Translations under genes and position numbers: made by a program | The notes under the pieces: generated by a model | What the model was told of the DNA's origin: nothing | Database searches by the model: none | What the model saw: only the letters and a program-made list of their open reading frames with translations | NCBI GenBank assembly: GCA_965214955.1 | Contig: CBDCCU010000003.1 | Span: forward strand, 185,614-249,613 | Direction: 5' to 3' | Origin: Aliikangiella sp965214955 | Lineage (GTDB): Bacteria > Pseudomonadota > Gammaproteobacteria > Enterobacterales > Kangiellaceae | DNA: 64,000 bases | Shown: piece by piece, positions 1 to 8,262 of the stretch | Numbering within the stretch: position 1 is the first letter of the stretch | How the letters are laid out: every line of letters starts with the position of its first letter

Positions 1-1127
1 TGTTTTTTCGTATCGGCCATTTGTTTAATTTTTTGTGACAAAAGCGCAATATTTTCTTTATCCATATCTATCTTATGAATTTTTAGCCACTGCCTGATTG
101 CACTTTGGCCACTGTGTTTACCAATCACCATAGAGTTAGTTTCAAAGCCAACATCCTCGGCTTTCATAATTTCATAAGTTTGACGATGCTTAATAATACC
201 GTCTTGATGAATACCCGACTCATGAGCAAATGCATTTCGCCCTACAATGGCTTTATTAGGCTGAACTTCCATGCCGGTAATTTCACTGACTAAACGACTA
301 ATATTTACAAGCTCTTTAGTATTAATATGGGTAGAATGACTATATTGATCGTTGCGAGTTTTAAGCCCCATGACTATTTCTTCTAAGGCGCAATTACCCG
401 AGCGTTCACCAATGCCATTAACCGTACACTCAACCTGACGAGCGCCTTCTTGTAAAGCCGCTAAGCTATTAGCCGTTGCAAGCCCCAAATCATTGTGGCA
501 ATGCACGCTAATAATCGCTTTTTCAATATTTTTTACTTTAGCTTTTAATGTTTTAATTAACTGAGCATATTCATTGGGTGTGGTATAGCCAACAGTATCA
601 GGCACATTGATAGTAGTTGCACCAGCGGCAATTGCCGCAGAGTAAACTTCCACTAAAAAATCGACATCACTGCGAGTGGCATCTTCAGCAGAAAACTCAA
701 TGTCATTAGTGTATTGTTTGGCTTGCTGAATACTTTTTTGCAAGTTGTTGATCACTTCTTTCCGAGTCATTCCTAGCTTGTATTTCATGTGAATATCACT
801 GGTTGCAATAAAAACATGAATTCGCTTTTTTTCAGCCTTAGCAAGCGCATTACCTGCCGCAATAATATCGGCTGAGCAACAACGAGCCAAGCCGCAAATA
901 GTTACCCCAGTAATTTGCTCTGCAATCTGAGAAACAGCATCAAAATCACCATTAGAAGCCACAGGAAAACCCGCTTCAATGACATCAACACCCAGTTTTT
1001 TGAGTTGCTTTGCAAGTTTAATTTTTTCATCTACGGTCATACTTGCACCAGGAGATTGCTCTCCATCTCTTAAACTGGTATCAAAAATGATAATGTTATT
1101 ATCATCGGTGTTTATACATGGATTCAC
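1..1127 (-). CDS. leuA: 2-isopropylmalate synthase, 3' end outside the window
   Basis: Catalyses the first committed step of leucine synthesis, condensing acetyl-CoA with 2-oxoisovalerate in the cytoplasm. The frame shows the family's N-terminal signature FDTSLRDGEQSPG and, further on, a metal-binding HCHNDLG motif and the GRNAFAHESGIHQDG region. It runs off the left edge, so the C-terminal leucine-binding domain is not visible. The start is inferred to be GTG at 1127, reading MNPCINTDDNNIIIFDT; the nearby ATG at 1119 is out of frame and stops after five codons. An AGAGG Shine-Dalgarno sequence precedes the GTG. It lies directly behind a transcription attenuator with its own leader peptide. 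Family assignment is very secure; the non-ATG start is inference. Confidence 0.95.
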   Translation of the reverse strand, partial: MNPCINTDDNNIIIFDTSLRDGEQSPGASMTVDEKIKLAKQLKKLGVDVIEAGFPVASNGDFDAVSQIAEQITGVTICGLARCCSADIIAAGNALAKAEKKRIHVFIATSDIHMKYKLGMTRKEVINNLQKSIQQAKQYTNDIEFSAEDATRSDVDFLVEVYSAAIAAGATTINVPDTVGYTTPNEYAQLIKTLKAKVKNIEKAIISVHCHNDLGLATANSLAALQEGARQVECTVNGIGERSGNCALEEIVMGLKTRNDQYSHSTHINTKELVNISRLVSEITGMEVQPNKAIVGRNAFAHESGIHQDGIIKHRQTYEIMKAEDVGFETNSMVIGKHSGQSAIRQWLKIHKIDMDKENIALLSQKIKQMADTKK

Positions 1128-1143
1128 CTACTATTCCTCTTGA

Positions 1144-1171
1144 TAAAAAAAATCCGCCAGTTGGCGGATTT
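1144..1171 (-). terminator. leu attenuator terminator
   Basis: On the minus strand AAATCCGCC pairs with GGCGGATTT around a 4-nt loop and is followed by a run of U residues (1145-1149), ending 17 nt before the leuA GTG. This is a strong intrinsic terminator between the leader peptide and leuA. Its 5' arm (1160-1169) is also perfectly complementary over 10 nt to the end of the leader peptide frame (1201-1210), giving an alternative antiterminator. Confidence 0.85.
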
Positions 1172-1210
1172 AATGAATATGCTTATTTCAACCACAAACT
1201 ATCCGCCAAC
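1160..1210 (-). promoter_or_regulatory. leu antiterminator pairing
   Basis: The leader segment at 1201-1210 (GTTGGCGGAT on the minus strand) is a perfect 10-bp complement of 1160-1169 (ATCCGCCAAC). Forming this helix would prevent the terminator at 1144-1171. A ribosome stalled on the Leu codons 25-35 nt upstream would leave the first segment free, while a ribosome reaching the leader stop would cover it. This is the standard logic of amino-acid biosynthetic attenuators, inferred here from complementarity. Confidence 0.7.
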
Positions 1211-1258
1211 GGGTTGGTAGAGAGTAAAGAGATTGAGTAATAATAAGTTAATATTCAT
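1199..1258 (-). CDS. leuL: leu operon leader peptide
   Basis: A 19-residue frame, MNINLLLLNLFTLYQPVGG, encoded between the probable leu promoter region and leuA. Six of its 19 residues are leucine, four of them consecutive (TTA TTA TTA CTC). Its last codons contain the sequence that can pair with the terminator's 5' arm. Leu-rich leaders of this kind sense charged tRNA-Leu in enteric and related bacteria. No strong ribosome binding site is visible upstream of the ATG, and I could not choose one promoter with confidence in 1260-1370. Confidence 0.8.
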   Translation of the reverse strand: MNINLLLLNLFTLYQPVGG

Positions 1259-1377
1259 CGTTAATTTAAAATGGCAAAATTGAAAACGCAATCAGTAATG
1301 ACTGCACGACAAACATATAAAAGAGTGAGGATAGGTTCAATAGCGTATAACTAATTGTTATTTAAAATTAAACTTTT

Positions 1378-1713
1378 TTATCTTTGACGCATTCGCATTC
1401 CTTTTTCTACCGATAAAAATATTTCGGTTGCATCAATACCGCTAGGAAACAAACAACCTGAAATTTGAGCAGAAGCAATACTGGCACCGTTTAAATCTGC
1501 TTGAGAAAAATCAATTCCTCTTAAGTCTGCTGCACGAAAATAACAATTGCTAAAATTAATGCCGCAAGCATTTAATCCTCTGAGATCTAAGCCGCGAAAA
1601 TCACAATTATTAAAATCAATTGTAACTTTGCTTGCTCTTTGCGCATTAAATTCATCAACCTTTTCTTCCCTTAACAGTTGATACAATGGATCATCTAAAA
1701 ATCTTAAAGTCAT
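1378..1713 (-). CDS. pentapeptide-repeat protein
   Basis: A 111-residue protein with a central run of pentapeptide units, seen as FRGLD, LRGLN, FSNCY, FRAAD, LRGID, FSQAD and LNGAS between about residues 38 and 80. Such repeats fold into a right-handed quadrilateral beta-helix. There is no signal peptide or membrane segment, so it is probably cytoplasmic. The family includes DNA-mimicking gyrase protectors, but this one is short and has no feature that would assign it there. It stands alone between leuA and the oxaloacetate decarboxylase operon. Fold is secure; function unknown. Confidence 0.75.
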   Translation of the reverse strand: MTLRFLDDPLYQLLREEKVDEFNAQRASKVTIDFNNCDFRGLDLRGLNACGINFSNCYFRAADLRGIDFSQADLNGASIASAQISGCLFPSGIDATEIFLSVEKGMRMRQR

Positions 1714-1778
1714 AGCCTTGCCTTAATTTAACATTATCATTCTAAAGTATAGACGCAATATATCCTTTTAACCTCAGG

Positions 1779-2915
1779 TTAATTGCCAACAAGTGCAAGT
1801 AAAACACCCGCAGCAACAGCAGAGCCAATAACACCGGCAACGTTAGGCCCCATAGCATGCATTAATAAAAAGTTATGAGGATTGGCTTGCAAGCCTACTT
1901 TGTTAACAACACGAGCCGCCATAGGTACTGCGGACACACCTGCGGCGCCAATTAAAGGATTAATTTTTGATGAGCTAAGCCGAGACATAAGCTTAGCCAT
2001 TAAAATGCCACTAGCAGTGCCAATAGAAAAAGCTACTGCACCTAACAATAAAATACCAATGGTTTCCCAGTTTAAAAATTGTTCAGCCGAAAGTTTTGAG
2101 CCCACACCCAACCCTAAAAAGATGGTGGTAATGTTAATCAGTGAGTTTTGGGTTGTTTCAGACAAACGGTTAACTACCCCGCTTTCTTTCATTAAATTAC
2201 CAAAACAAAACATACCAATGAGTGGTGCAGCCGCAGGCAGTAGTAAAATGCATAAAATAAGGATCACTAAAGGAAAAAGTATCTTTTCTTTTTGCGATAC
2301 ATTTCTAAGCTGCGTCATTTCAATGGCGCGCTCTTTTTCTGTGGTAAGCAGTTTCATTATTGGTGGCTGAATAATAGGCACTAAAGCCATATACGAATAA
2401 GCTGCAACTGCTATTGCACCCAACAATTCAGGCGCTAATTTGCTGGCAAGAAATATTGCGGTTGGTCCATCGGCACCACCAATAATCGCAATGGCGGCTG
2501 CATCTTGAAGTGTCCATTCAATACCAGGCACAGCGTTTAAGGCCAATGCACCAAGTAAAGTAGCAAAAATACCAAACTGAGCTGCTGCCCCCAAAAATAA
2601 TGTTTTCGGGTTAGCGATTAACGCGCCAAAGTCGGTCATAGCACCGACTCCCATAAAAATAATTAATGGGAATACACCTGTATCTATGCCTATTTTATAA
2701 ATGTAATGTAATAAACCACCAACCTCGGCAATGCCAGCTACAGGAATATTGCTGAGCATACAGCCAAAGCCAATGGGCAATAGCAAAAGTGGCTCAAATT
2801 CTTTAACAATAGCTAAATAAAGCAAGCCTCCACCCACTAGTAACATAGCAAGTTGAGAAGCTGTGAAATTAGCAATACCAGTGCTTTGCCAAAGCTGAAT
2901 AATACCGTCTAACAT
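1779..2915 (-). CDS. oadB: oxaloacetate decarboxylase, sodium pump beta subunit
   Basis: Integral membrane subunit that decarboxylates carboxybiotin and uses the energy to export Na+. The 378-residue length and series of hydrophobic helices are typical. The conserved GGADGPT segment at residues 146-152, holding the essential membrane aspartate (D149), is present, as is the C-terminal GPNVAGVIGSAVAAG region. It is the last gene of a gamma-alpha-beta operon, starting 22 bp after oadA. Glutaconyl- and methylmalonyl-CoA decarboxylases have related beta subunits, but the neighbouring alpha subunit makes oxaloacetate the likely substrate. Confidence 0.93.
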   Translation of the reverse strand: MLDGIIQLWQSTGIANFTASQLAMLLVGGGLLYLAIVKEFEPLLLLPIGFGCMLSNIPVAGIAEVGGLLHYIYKIGIDTGVFPLIIFMGVGAMTDFGALIANPKTLFLGAAAQFGIFATLLGALALNAVPGIEWTLQDAAAIAIIGGADGPTAIFLASKLAPELLGAIAVAAYSYMALVPIIQPPIMKLLTTEKERAIEMTQLRNVSQKEKILFPLVILILCILLLPAAAPLIGMFCFGNLMKESGVVNRLSETTQNSLINITTIFLGLGVGSKLSAEQFLNWETIGILLLGAVAFSIGTASGILMAKLMSRLSSSKINPLIGAAGVSAVPMAARVVNKVGLQANPHNFLLMHAMGPNVAGVIGSAVAAGVLLALVGN

Positions 2916-2937
2916 AAAGTTTCCTTCAACTATTCGC

Positions 2938-4722
2938 TTAGCTTAAACCCACTAAAGGATCGCCGAGTGAAACAGAGTCACCCTCTTTAACAAACACTTT
3001 AGTTACTGTGCCATTTTCACTGGCTTTCACTTCGGTTTCCATTTTCATTGCTTCTAAAATAATAATGGTTTGTCCCGACTCAACCGTATCCCCTTGATTA
3101 ACCAAAACTTTAAATATGTTTCCTGCCAAGGGGGCATCAATTTGTGTGGTAATTGCCGCAGGTTTTGATGAATTAACAATAGGCGCTTTATTATCGGCAA
3201 TTGGCACCGCTTTTAAATCACCCAGTTGTCCGCTAGGGGCAACAGCTACTTGGAATTTTTTGCCATTAACCAAAACATCATAGCTTTCGGGCGCGGTGGC
3301 TTCTGATTTAGCGATTACTGGTTTAGCATCCTCTTCAGTTGGCACTGGCTCAAATGCTGCGGGATTACCACGATTTTTGAGAAATTTAATGCCAATTTGT
3401 GGGAACAAAGCATAAGTTAAAACATCATCTATTTCACTTTGCGCCAAACGAATGCCTTCATCTATGGCTAGTTGTTTAAGCGCTTTTGTGAGTTTATCTA
3501 GCTCTGGCTCTAGCAGATCAGCAGGACGGCAAGTTACAGGATCTTTACCTTCCAGCACTTTATCTTGTAGTGCTTTATCAACAGGCGCTGCGGTTGCTCC
3601 ATATTCACCTTTTAACACACCAGCAGTTTCTTTACTGATTGATTTATAACGCTCACCCGTTAAAACATTAAGCACCGCTTGAGTGCCGACTATTTGTGAC
3701 GTTGGAGTAACCAGTGGAATATAGCCCAAATCTTTTCTTACTCTTGGGATCTCTTTTAAAACTTCATCTAACTTATCACCTGCGCCTTGCTCTTTAAGTT
3801 GGTTTTCCATATTGGTAAGCATACCGCCAGGTACTTGAGAAACTAATATTCTAGAATCTACCCCTTTTAAGCTACCTTCCCATTTAGCATATTTTTTTCT
3901 TACTTCTCTAAAATAAGCTGAAATTTCCTCTAACGCTTCTAGGTTAAGTCCTGTATCTCTTTTTTCGCCTTCAAATATCGACACAACCGACTCTGTTGCC
4001 GAATGCCCATAAGTCATGCTCATTGATGAAATGCTAGTATCAACCGTATCAATGCCCGACTCTACTGCTTTGGCAATAGTTGTTGTGCTTAATCCAGTTG
4101 TAGCGTGAGCATGCAGTGCAATTGGTACTTCAATTTCTTCTTTTAATCGAGACACAAGTTCTTCGGCAACATAAGGTTTTAGCAAACCAGCCATATCCTT
4201 AATACAAATAGAATGCGCGCCCATATCTTGCAGCTCTTTTGCCATATTTAGCCACATCTCTATTGTGTGCACAGGGCTTACGGTATATGACATAGTGCCT
4301 TGAGCATGTTTGCCCGTTTTAATGGTGGCTTTAATAGCCGTTTTAAGATTACGCATATCGTTCATGGCATCGAATATTCTAAATACATCCATACCATTCG
4401 CGGCGGCTCTATCAACAAAAGCTTCAACTACATCATCTGCGTAATGGCGATAACCTAAAATATTCTGTGCCCTAAACAGCATTTGTTGTTTAGTATTAGG
4501 CATTGCAGCCTTTAAACGCCTTAGCCTTTCCCAAGGATCTTCTCCTAAATAACGAATACAGGAATCAAACGTTGCCCCGCCCCAACTTTCGATAGACCAA
4601 TAGCCAATTTCATCGAGCTTTTGGGCAATAGGAAGCATATCTTCAATACGCATTCGGGTGGCAAATAAAGATTGATGACCATCTCTTAATACCAGTTCGG
4701 TGATACCTAAAGGTTTGCTCAT
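2938..4722 (-). CDS. oadA: oxaloacetate decarboxylase alpha subunit
   Basis: Biotin-dependent carboxyltransferase that moves the carboxyl group of oxaloacetate to biotin, making pyruvate. The N-terminal HMGL-like TIM barrel begins with LVLRDGHQSL (about residues 11-20) and has the metal-site segment IKDMAGL; a post-catalytic domain follows. The C-terminal biotinyl domain has EAMKMET with the biotinylated lysine at about residue 560. A flexible Ala/Pro-rich linker joins them. At 594 residues it is of normal length. It is encoded between oadG (10 bp upstream) and oadB, as in Klebsiella and Vibrio. Confidence 0.95.
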   Translation of the reverse strand: MSKPLGITELVLRDGHQSLFATRMRIEDMLPIAQKLDEIGYWSIESWGGATFDSCIRYLGEDPWERLRRLKAAMPNTKQQMLFRAQNILGYRHYADDVVEAFVDRAAANGMDVFRIFDAMNDMRNLKTAIKATIKTGKHAQGTMSYTVSPVHTIEMWLNMAKELQDMGAHSICIKDMAGLLKPYVAEELVSRLKEEIEVPIALHAHATTGLSTTTIAKAVESGIDTVDTSISSMSMTYGHSATESVVSIFEGEKRDTGLNLEALEEISAYFREVRKKYAKWEGSLKGVDSRILVSQVPGGMLTNMENQLKEQGAGDKLDEVLKEIPRVRKDLGYIPLVTPTSQIVGTQAVLNVLTGERYKSISKETAGVLKGEYGATAAPVDKALQDKVLEGKDPVTCRPADLLEPELDKLTKALKQLAIDEGIRLAQSEIDDVLTYALFPQIGIKFLKNRGNPAAFEPVPTEEDAKPVIAKSEATAPESYDVLVNGKKFQVAVAPSGQLGDLKAVPIADNKAPIVNSSKPAAITTQIDAPLAGNIFKVLVNQGDTVESGQTIIILEAMKMETEVKASENGTVTKVFVKEGDSVSLGDPLVGLS

Positions 4723-4732
4723 TGTATTAACC

Positions 4733-4972
4733 TTATTGTTTGAAGTTTGAAGATCGATATAAATGAATAGCTGCGCTTATTGCAGCTAACTCTTCTTCTG
4801 TTGCTTGAATGTTTGGAGAAGTTTTGGGCTTAATAGCAACCACTGTAGGTTCGGCAAACAATCGCTTTAATAGACTGGTGCAAATCACTAATACAGAAAG
4901 AAAAACAAACACCATTCCCATGCCAACGAGCATAAGCTGAAAACCTTGAAAAAATAGACTCGATTCATTCAT
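4733..4972 (-). CDS. oadG: oxaloacetate decarboxylase gamma subunit
   Basis: A 79-residue protein with one N-terminal membrane helix (about residues 10-35, rich in Val/Phe/Leu with GMGMVFVFL) and a short polar tail. OadG joins the alpha and beta subunits and stabilises the pump. It is the first gene of the operon. The sequence is too short to identify on its own, but its size, helix and position before oadA make the call firm. Confidence 0.88.
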   Translation of the reverse strand: MNESSLFFQGFQLMLVGMGMVFVFLSVLVICTSLLKRLFAEPTVVAIKPKTSPNIQATEEELAAISAAIHLYRSSNFKQ

Positions 4973-5081
4973 AAGTTTAAGTTCTTTAAATTAAAGAAAG
5001 TTTTATCTGCATCAAGTGAAGCAAATGGATTTTATGCTGTCAAATTATCACTAAAAAAATAACAATCTCTTGCACAAGATC

Positions 5082-5107
5082 AAAAAAGCCGGAATTCATC
5101 CGGCTTT
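5082..5107 (-). terminator. terminator after the M6 protease gene
   Basis: AAAGCCGG (5085-5092) pairs with CCGGCTTT (5100-5107) around a 7-nt AT-rich loop; on the minus strand the hairpin is followed by a run of six U residues. It sits 20 bp beyond the protease stop and ends that operon. Confidence 0.8.
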
Positions 5108-5126
5108 AGTTTAAATTAATAAAGGT

Positions 5127-7937
5127 TTATCTATTTTTGCGCCTAACAACTAATGCGCCTAAACCAAGTAGCATCCAATAAAGCGTTCCGCCTCCACTTG
5201 ATGAACCACCAGAATCACCGCCAGAACCTCCTCCTGCATTTGGATCGGACAAAGTAACAGAGGTGCTTTGTGATGATTCTTCTCCAGTAGAGTCCGTAAC
5301 GGTTAAGGTAATAGTGTAACTACCGCCACTACTATAAGTGTGACTAGGGTTTTCTTCAGTTGATGAATTCCCATCACCAAAGTTCCAACTGTAACTTAAC
5401 TCACCAATACCGCCTGTACTATCATTAGTGAAGGTTGCATCGAGATCGGAAATTGACGTTGAAAAAGCAGCCGTTGGTAAAGAACCAACTCTTACCGATT
5501 GCTCCGTAGAATCAACATCACCAGTTACGGTATCAGTAACCGTTAATTCAACTGTATATACCCCTTCTTCAGCATAAGTATGAGTTGGGTTTTGCTCGGT
5601 TGATATGTCTGAGTCATCGCCGAAGTTCCATTCATAGGTAAATGAATTAGGGCCAGTTGAGCTATCGCTAAAGCTTACTTCTGTACCAGAAACACTATAA
5701 CTAAAGTTTGCCGTAGCAGCTAAAGTTTGCTTACTTAAAAGAATGGTAGCACTGGAGCTATCCTCCGCTTGTTCGGTTAGCTCTATTTTCAATCCATTAT
5801 TAGGCAAAACTAAACCAGACTCAGGTTGATTTGGTGAAGAATAGTCTAGTGAGTCATCAAATATACTGACTGGATCAAGATGATTATCACCTGAATAGCT
5901 AGATTGGCTATAAGTTGAAAATGCTGCATCACGTACTTGCCAACGACTTAACTTTTGATATTGTGATTGAACATTGGTTCTAGTGATTAGGTTTTGATCA
6001 GCATCTACAACACCAATAAACCCATAGCCAGGATGGTCATCTACCCTATTGTCATCATAAGCTTCATTAGCATACCAAATGATAATTCCTGGCTCGTATC
6101 CTTCTAAGTCTAAACTTGAATCTACTCCATTATGGCTACGAAGTTGTACAAAATAGTGGTTATTAACCAATTCGTGACTTTGAATTTTTGAAAAACCATC
6201 AAGCGTGATGTCTGCATTTGACTCAGCGCCATCAAAATAACTTTGACTTGAGTCTACTGTGAGTTGAATATCATCAGCAGCAAAACCGTACCCTCCAGTA
6301 TTTTGATCGGTAACATATTCAAAAGTTACAGTCACAGACTGTCCTGCAAAACTTGTTAGATCAAAAGTTAGCTCTAGCCAGCCCAAGTCACCTTCTGAAC
6401 CAGTAATATCAAGTGATTTACCCGTTATAAAATTTGAAATACTACTGTAATATTGATTATCTTCCTTGGTATGATTACCTGCAATAGCTTCATCATTAAT
6501 TAAAACTCTTACATAATCATAATCTTCCTCAATATCCCACCTGGCTTTCATTGATAATTCAATTTCACTTCCACTAGGTATTTCAATGTCAAATGCAAGC
6601 GTATTTTCTAATTCATCACCACTACCTGAGTAATATTGATAATCTCCTGTATAAGGTTGGCCAAATGACTCCCCATCAACTTGAGGCAAAATAATCTTTA
6701 ATTGATTTACTGTAGAATCATGATCAACTGCCTCAGCAATGCTTATTGATTGTTCGCCACTAAATTCATCAAAATTAATTTCTTGTTGGTCAATCCAATT
6801 ACCGCCATAACGTGTTTGAAAATAATCTTTTGCATAAGGGCTAAATCCAACTGGTGCATCACCATTTAAGTTTCCACCATAGCTACCTGACGACATAATT
6901 GACCAATAACTCACAGGTTCGCCTAAATCTGAATTACCTAAATCATATTCATCTGGTAATCCTAAGTCGTGCCCAAACTCATGACTAACAACACCAGCGG
7001 CTGCATCAATTGGCTGAATAGTAAAATTAAAGGCTTTATAATCAGTGTTAGGAACAGGCCAAGCATCATTGCCCGCATCATTTAAAATAACCCAGCGCTT
7101 AGACCAAATGGCATCGCTACCTAGTGCTCCACCGCCAGTTTCTTCACCTATACTAGAGTGATAAACCATAATATGATCAATAATGCCGTCTGGTTCTTCG
7201 ACGTTACCATCGCCATCTAAATCATAAGGATCTTCAACATCAAACTCTTCAAGATCTATATTATGTTCTTCAACTGCTTTTGCGATAGCTTCTTTAATTA
7301 AATCTCTTACATTTAAATCTCTTGAGGTTTCATCATCAGGATCATTACCGCCATAATACTCAGCATCGTTATCGGCAGTTACCCAATCAAAAGTTTGTCC
7401 TGTGAAAAAGAAAGAACCACCAGATTCTGCTTGATAATATTGATAGCCTGATTGTAAATTTTGATTTGATGGACCATCGTATCCATCCTCAGAAAATTGT
7501 AGTGCTTGATAATGCTCTTTAGGATATTCAGGATAATACATATCTGTATCACCTGATGATAAACCATGGTTATCATGCAGAAGATCAGGAAAATCGATTA
7601 ATAAACTCAGTACCTTTACCGTTTTATTAGTACTCTGATTTTTTTGATGAAAATGTTGAGTATTTTTGATTGTACTTTTTGAGCCAAAAGGTGCGGGAAT
7701 ATCAACAATAGGTTTTACTGTATTAATATATTTCTTAACCTTAGCCGAAACCTCTTCATCTGACGCATTTGGACTTAATTCTCCTCGTTTTTTCATCCAA
7801 TAAACAATTCTTTCTTGGTTGATTAAAGCGGGATCATTAGGTACTACTGAATAGTCATATTGTTTAGCCGAAATAGCAGTTGTCATAGAAAGTGACATTA
7901 AGGCTGCTATTGAGGTTAGTTTTAAAGTCAATTTCAT
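5127..7937 (-). CDS. secreted M6-family metalloprotease with PKD domains and GlyGly-CTERM tail
   Basis: A 936-residue exported protease. A signal peptide (1-24, ending AISA) precedes a propeptide-like segment (about 40-78) and a catalytic domain with the zinc motif HEFGHDLGLPDE at 319-330, typical of immune-inhibitor-A/M6 peptidases. Two PKD domains follow (about 745-825 and 830-905), each with a WNFGD core. The C-terminus has a Gly/Ser-rich stretch, a hydrophobic helix and RRKNR, a GlyGly-CTERM signal processed by rhombosortase in organisms that secrete by type II. It is the last gene of an operon; the stop of the lipoprotein before it is 1 bp away, so translation may be coupled. Confidence 0.9.
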   Translation of the reverse strand: MKLTLKLTSIAALMSLSMTTAISAKQYDYSVVPNDPALINQERIVYWMKKRGELSPNASDEEVSAKVKKYINTVKPIVDIPAPFGSKSTIKNTQHFHQKNQSTNKTVKVLSLLIDFPDLLHDNHGLSSGDTDMYYPEYPKEHYQALQFSEDGYDGPSNQNLQSGYQYYQAESGGSFFFTGQTFDWVTADNDAEYYGGNDPDDETSRDLNVRDLIKEAIAKAVEEHNIDLEEFDVEDPYDLDGDGNVEEPDGIIDHIMVYHSSIGEETGGGALGSDAIWSKRWVILNDAGNDAWPVPNTDYKAFNFTIQPIDAAAGVVSHEFGHDLGLPDEYDLGNSDLGEPVSYWSIMSSGSYGGNLNGDAPVGFSPYAKDYFQTRYGGNWIDQQEINFDEFSGEQSISIAEAVDHDSTVNQLKIILPQVDGESFGQPYTGDYQYYSGSGDELENTLAFDIEIPSGSEIELSMKARWDIEEDYDYVRVLINDEAIAGNHTKEDNQYYSSISNFITGKSLDITGSEGDLGWLELTFDLTSFAGQSVTVTFEYVTDQNTGGYGFAADDIQLTVDSSQSYFDGAESNADITLDGFSKIQSHELVNNHYFVQLRSHNGVDSSLDLEGYEPGIIIWYANEAYDDNRVDDHPGYGFIGVVDADQNLITRTNVQSQYQKLSRWQVRDAAFSTYSQSSYSGDNHLDPVSIFDDSLDYSSPNQPESGLVLPNNGLKIELTEQAEDSSSATILLSKQTLAATANFSYSVSGTEVSFSDSSTGPNSFTYEWNFGDDSDISTEQNPTHTYAEEGVYTVELTVTDTVTGDVDSTEQSVRVGSLPTAAFSTSISDLDATFTNDSTGGIGELSYSWNFGDGNSSTEENPSHTYSSGGSYTITLTVTDSTGEESSQSTSVTLSDPNAGGGSGGDSGGSSSGGGTLYWMLLGLGALVVRRKNR

Positions 7938-7938
7938 T

Positions 7939-8238
7939 TTACTTATCCTTATTACAACTTGAATTTGCTTGATATTTATTTTTAATATAATTACTTACGA
8001 TTTTGTGAACCTCTTGTTCGGTCATTTCGGCAGTAATAATATTTTCTTTTTTTAACATTGTTTTAATTTTTTCAGGATCTCTAACTGGAGGTGAATGAGA
8101 GGCACATTCTTTAATAGGCAATTTATTTCTTTTTATTTCTTCTTTTTCTCCAGTTTGATTATTAACATCTTTATAACAGCTGGATAATACACTTAGTAGT
8201 ATCACAGTAGATAAAATTTTTTTGATATTTAGAATCAT
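7939..8238 (-). CDS. small lipoprotein resembling the protease propeptide
   Basis: A 99-residue predicted lipoprotein: hydrophobic signal with lipobox LSSC (cysteine 21) and a short charged mature part. Residues 58-86 (KIKTMLKKENIITAEMTEQ onward) resemble residues 44-72 of the protease encoded 1 bp downstream (RIVYWMKKRGELSPNASDE onward): same charge pattern, same TEQEV/SDEEV turn and a following KxxxxYI helix. It could act as a free-standing propeptide-like inhibitor or chaperone of the protease, or simply share a common fold. The similarity is visible in the sequence; the role is inference. Confidence 0.65.
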   Translation of the reverse strand: MILNIKKILSTVILLSVLSSCYKDVNNQTGEKEEIKRNKLPIKECASHSPPVRDPEKIKTMLKKENIITAEMTEQEVHKIVSNYIKNKYQANSSCNKDK

Positions 8239-8262
8239 TCATAACCTTAAATAAAGTAATTA

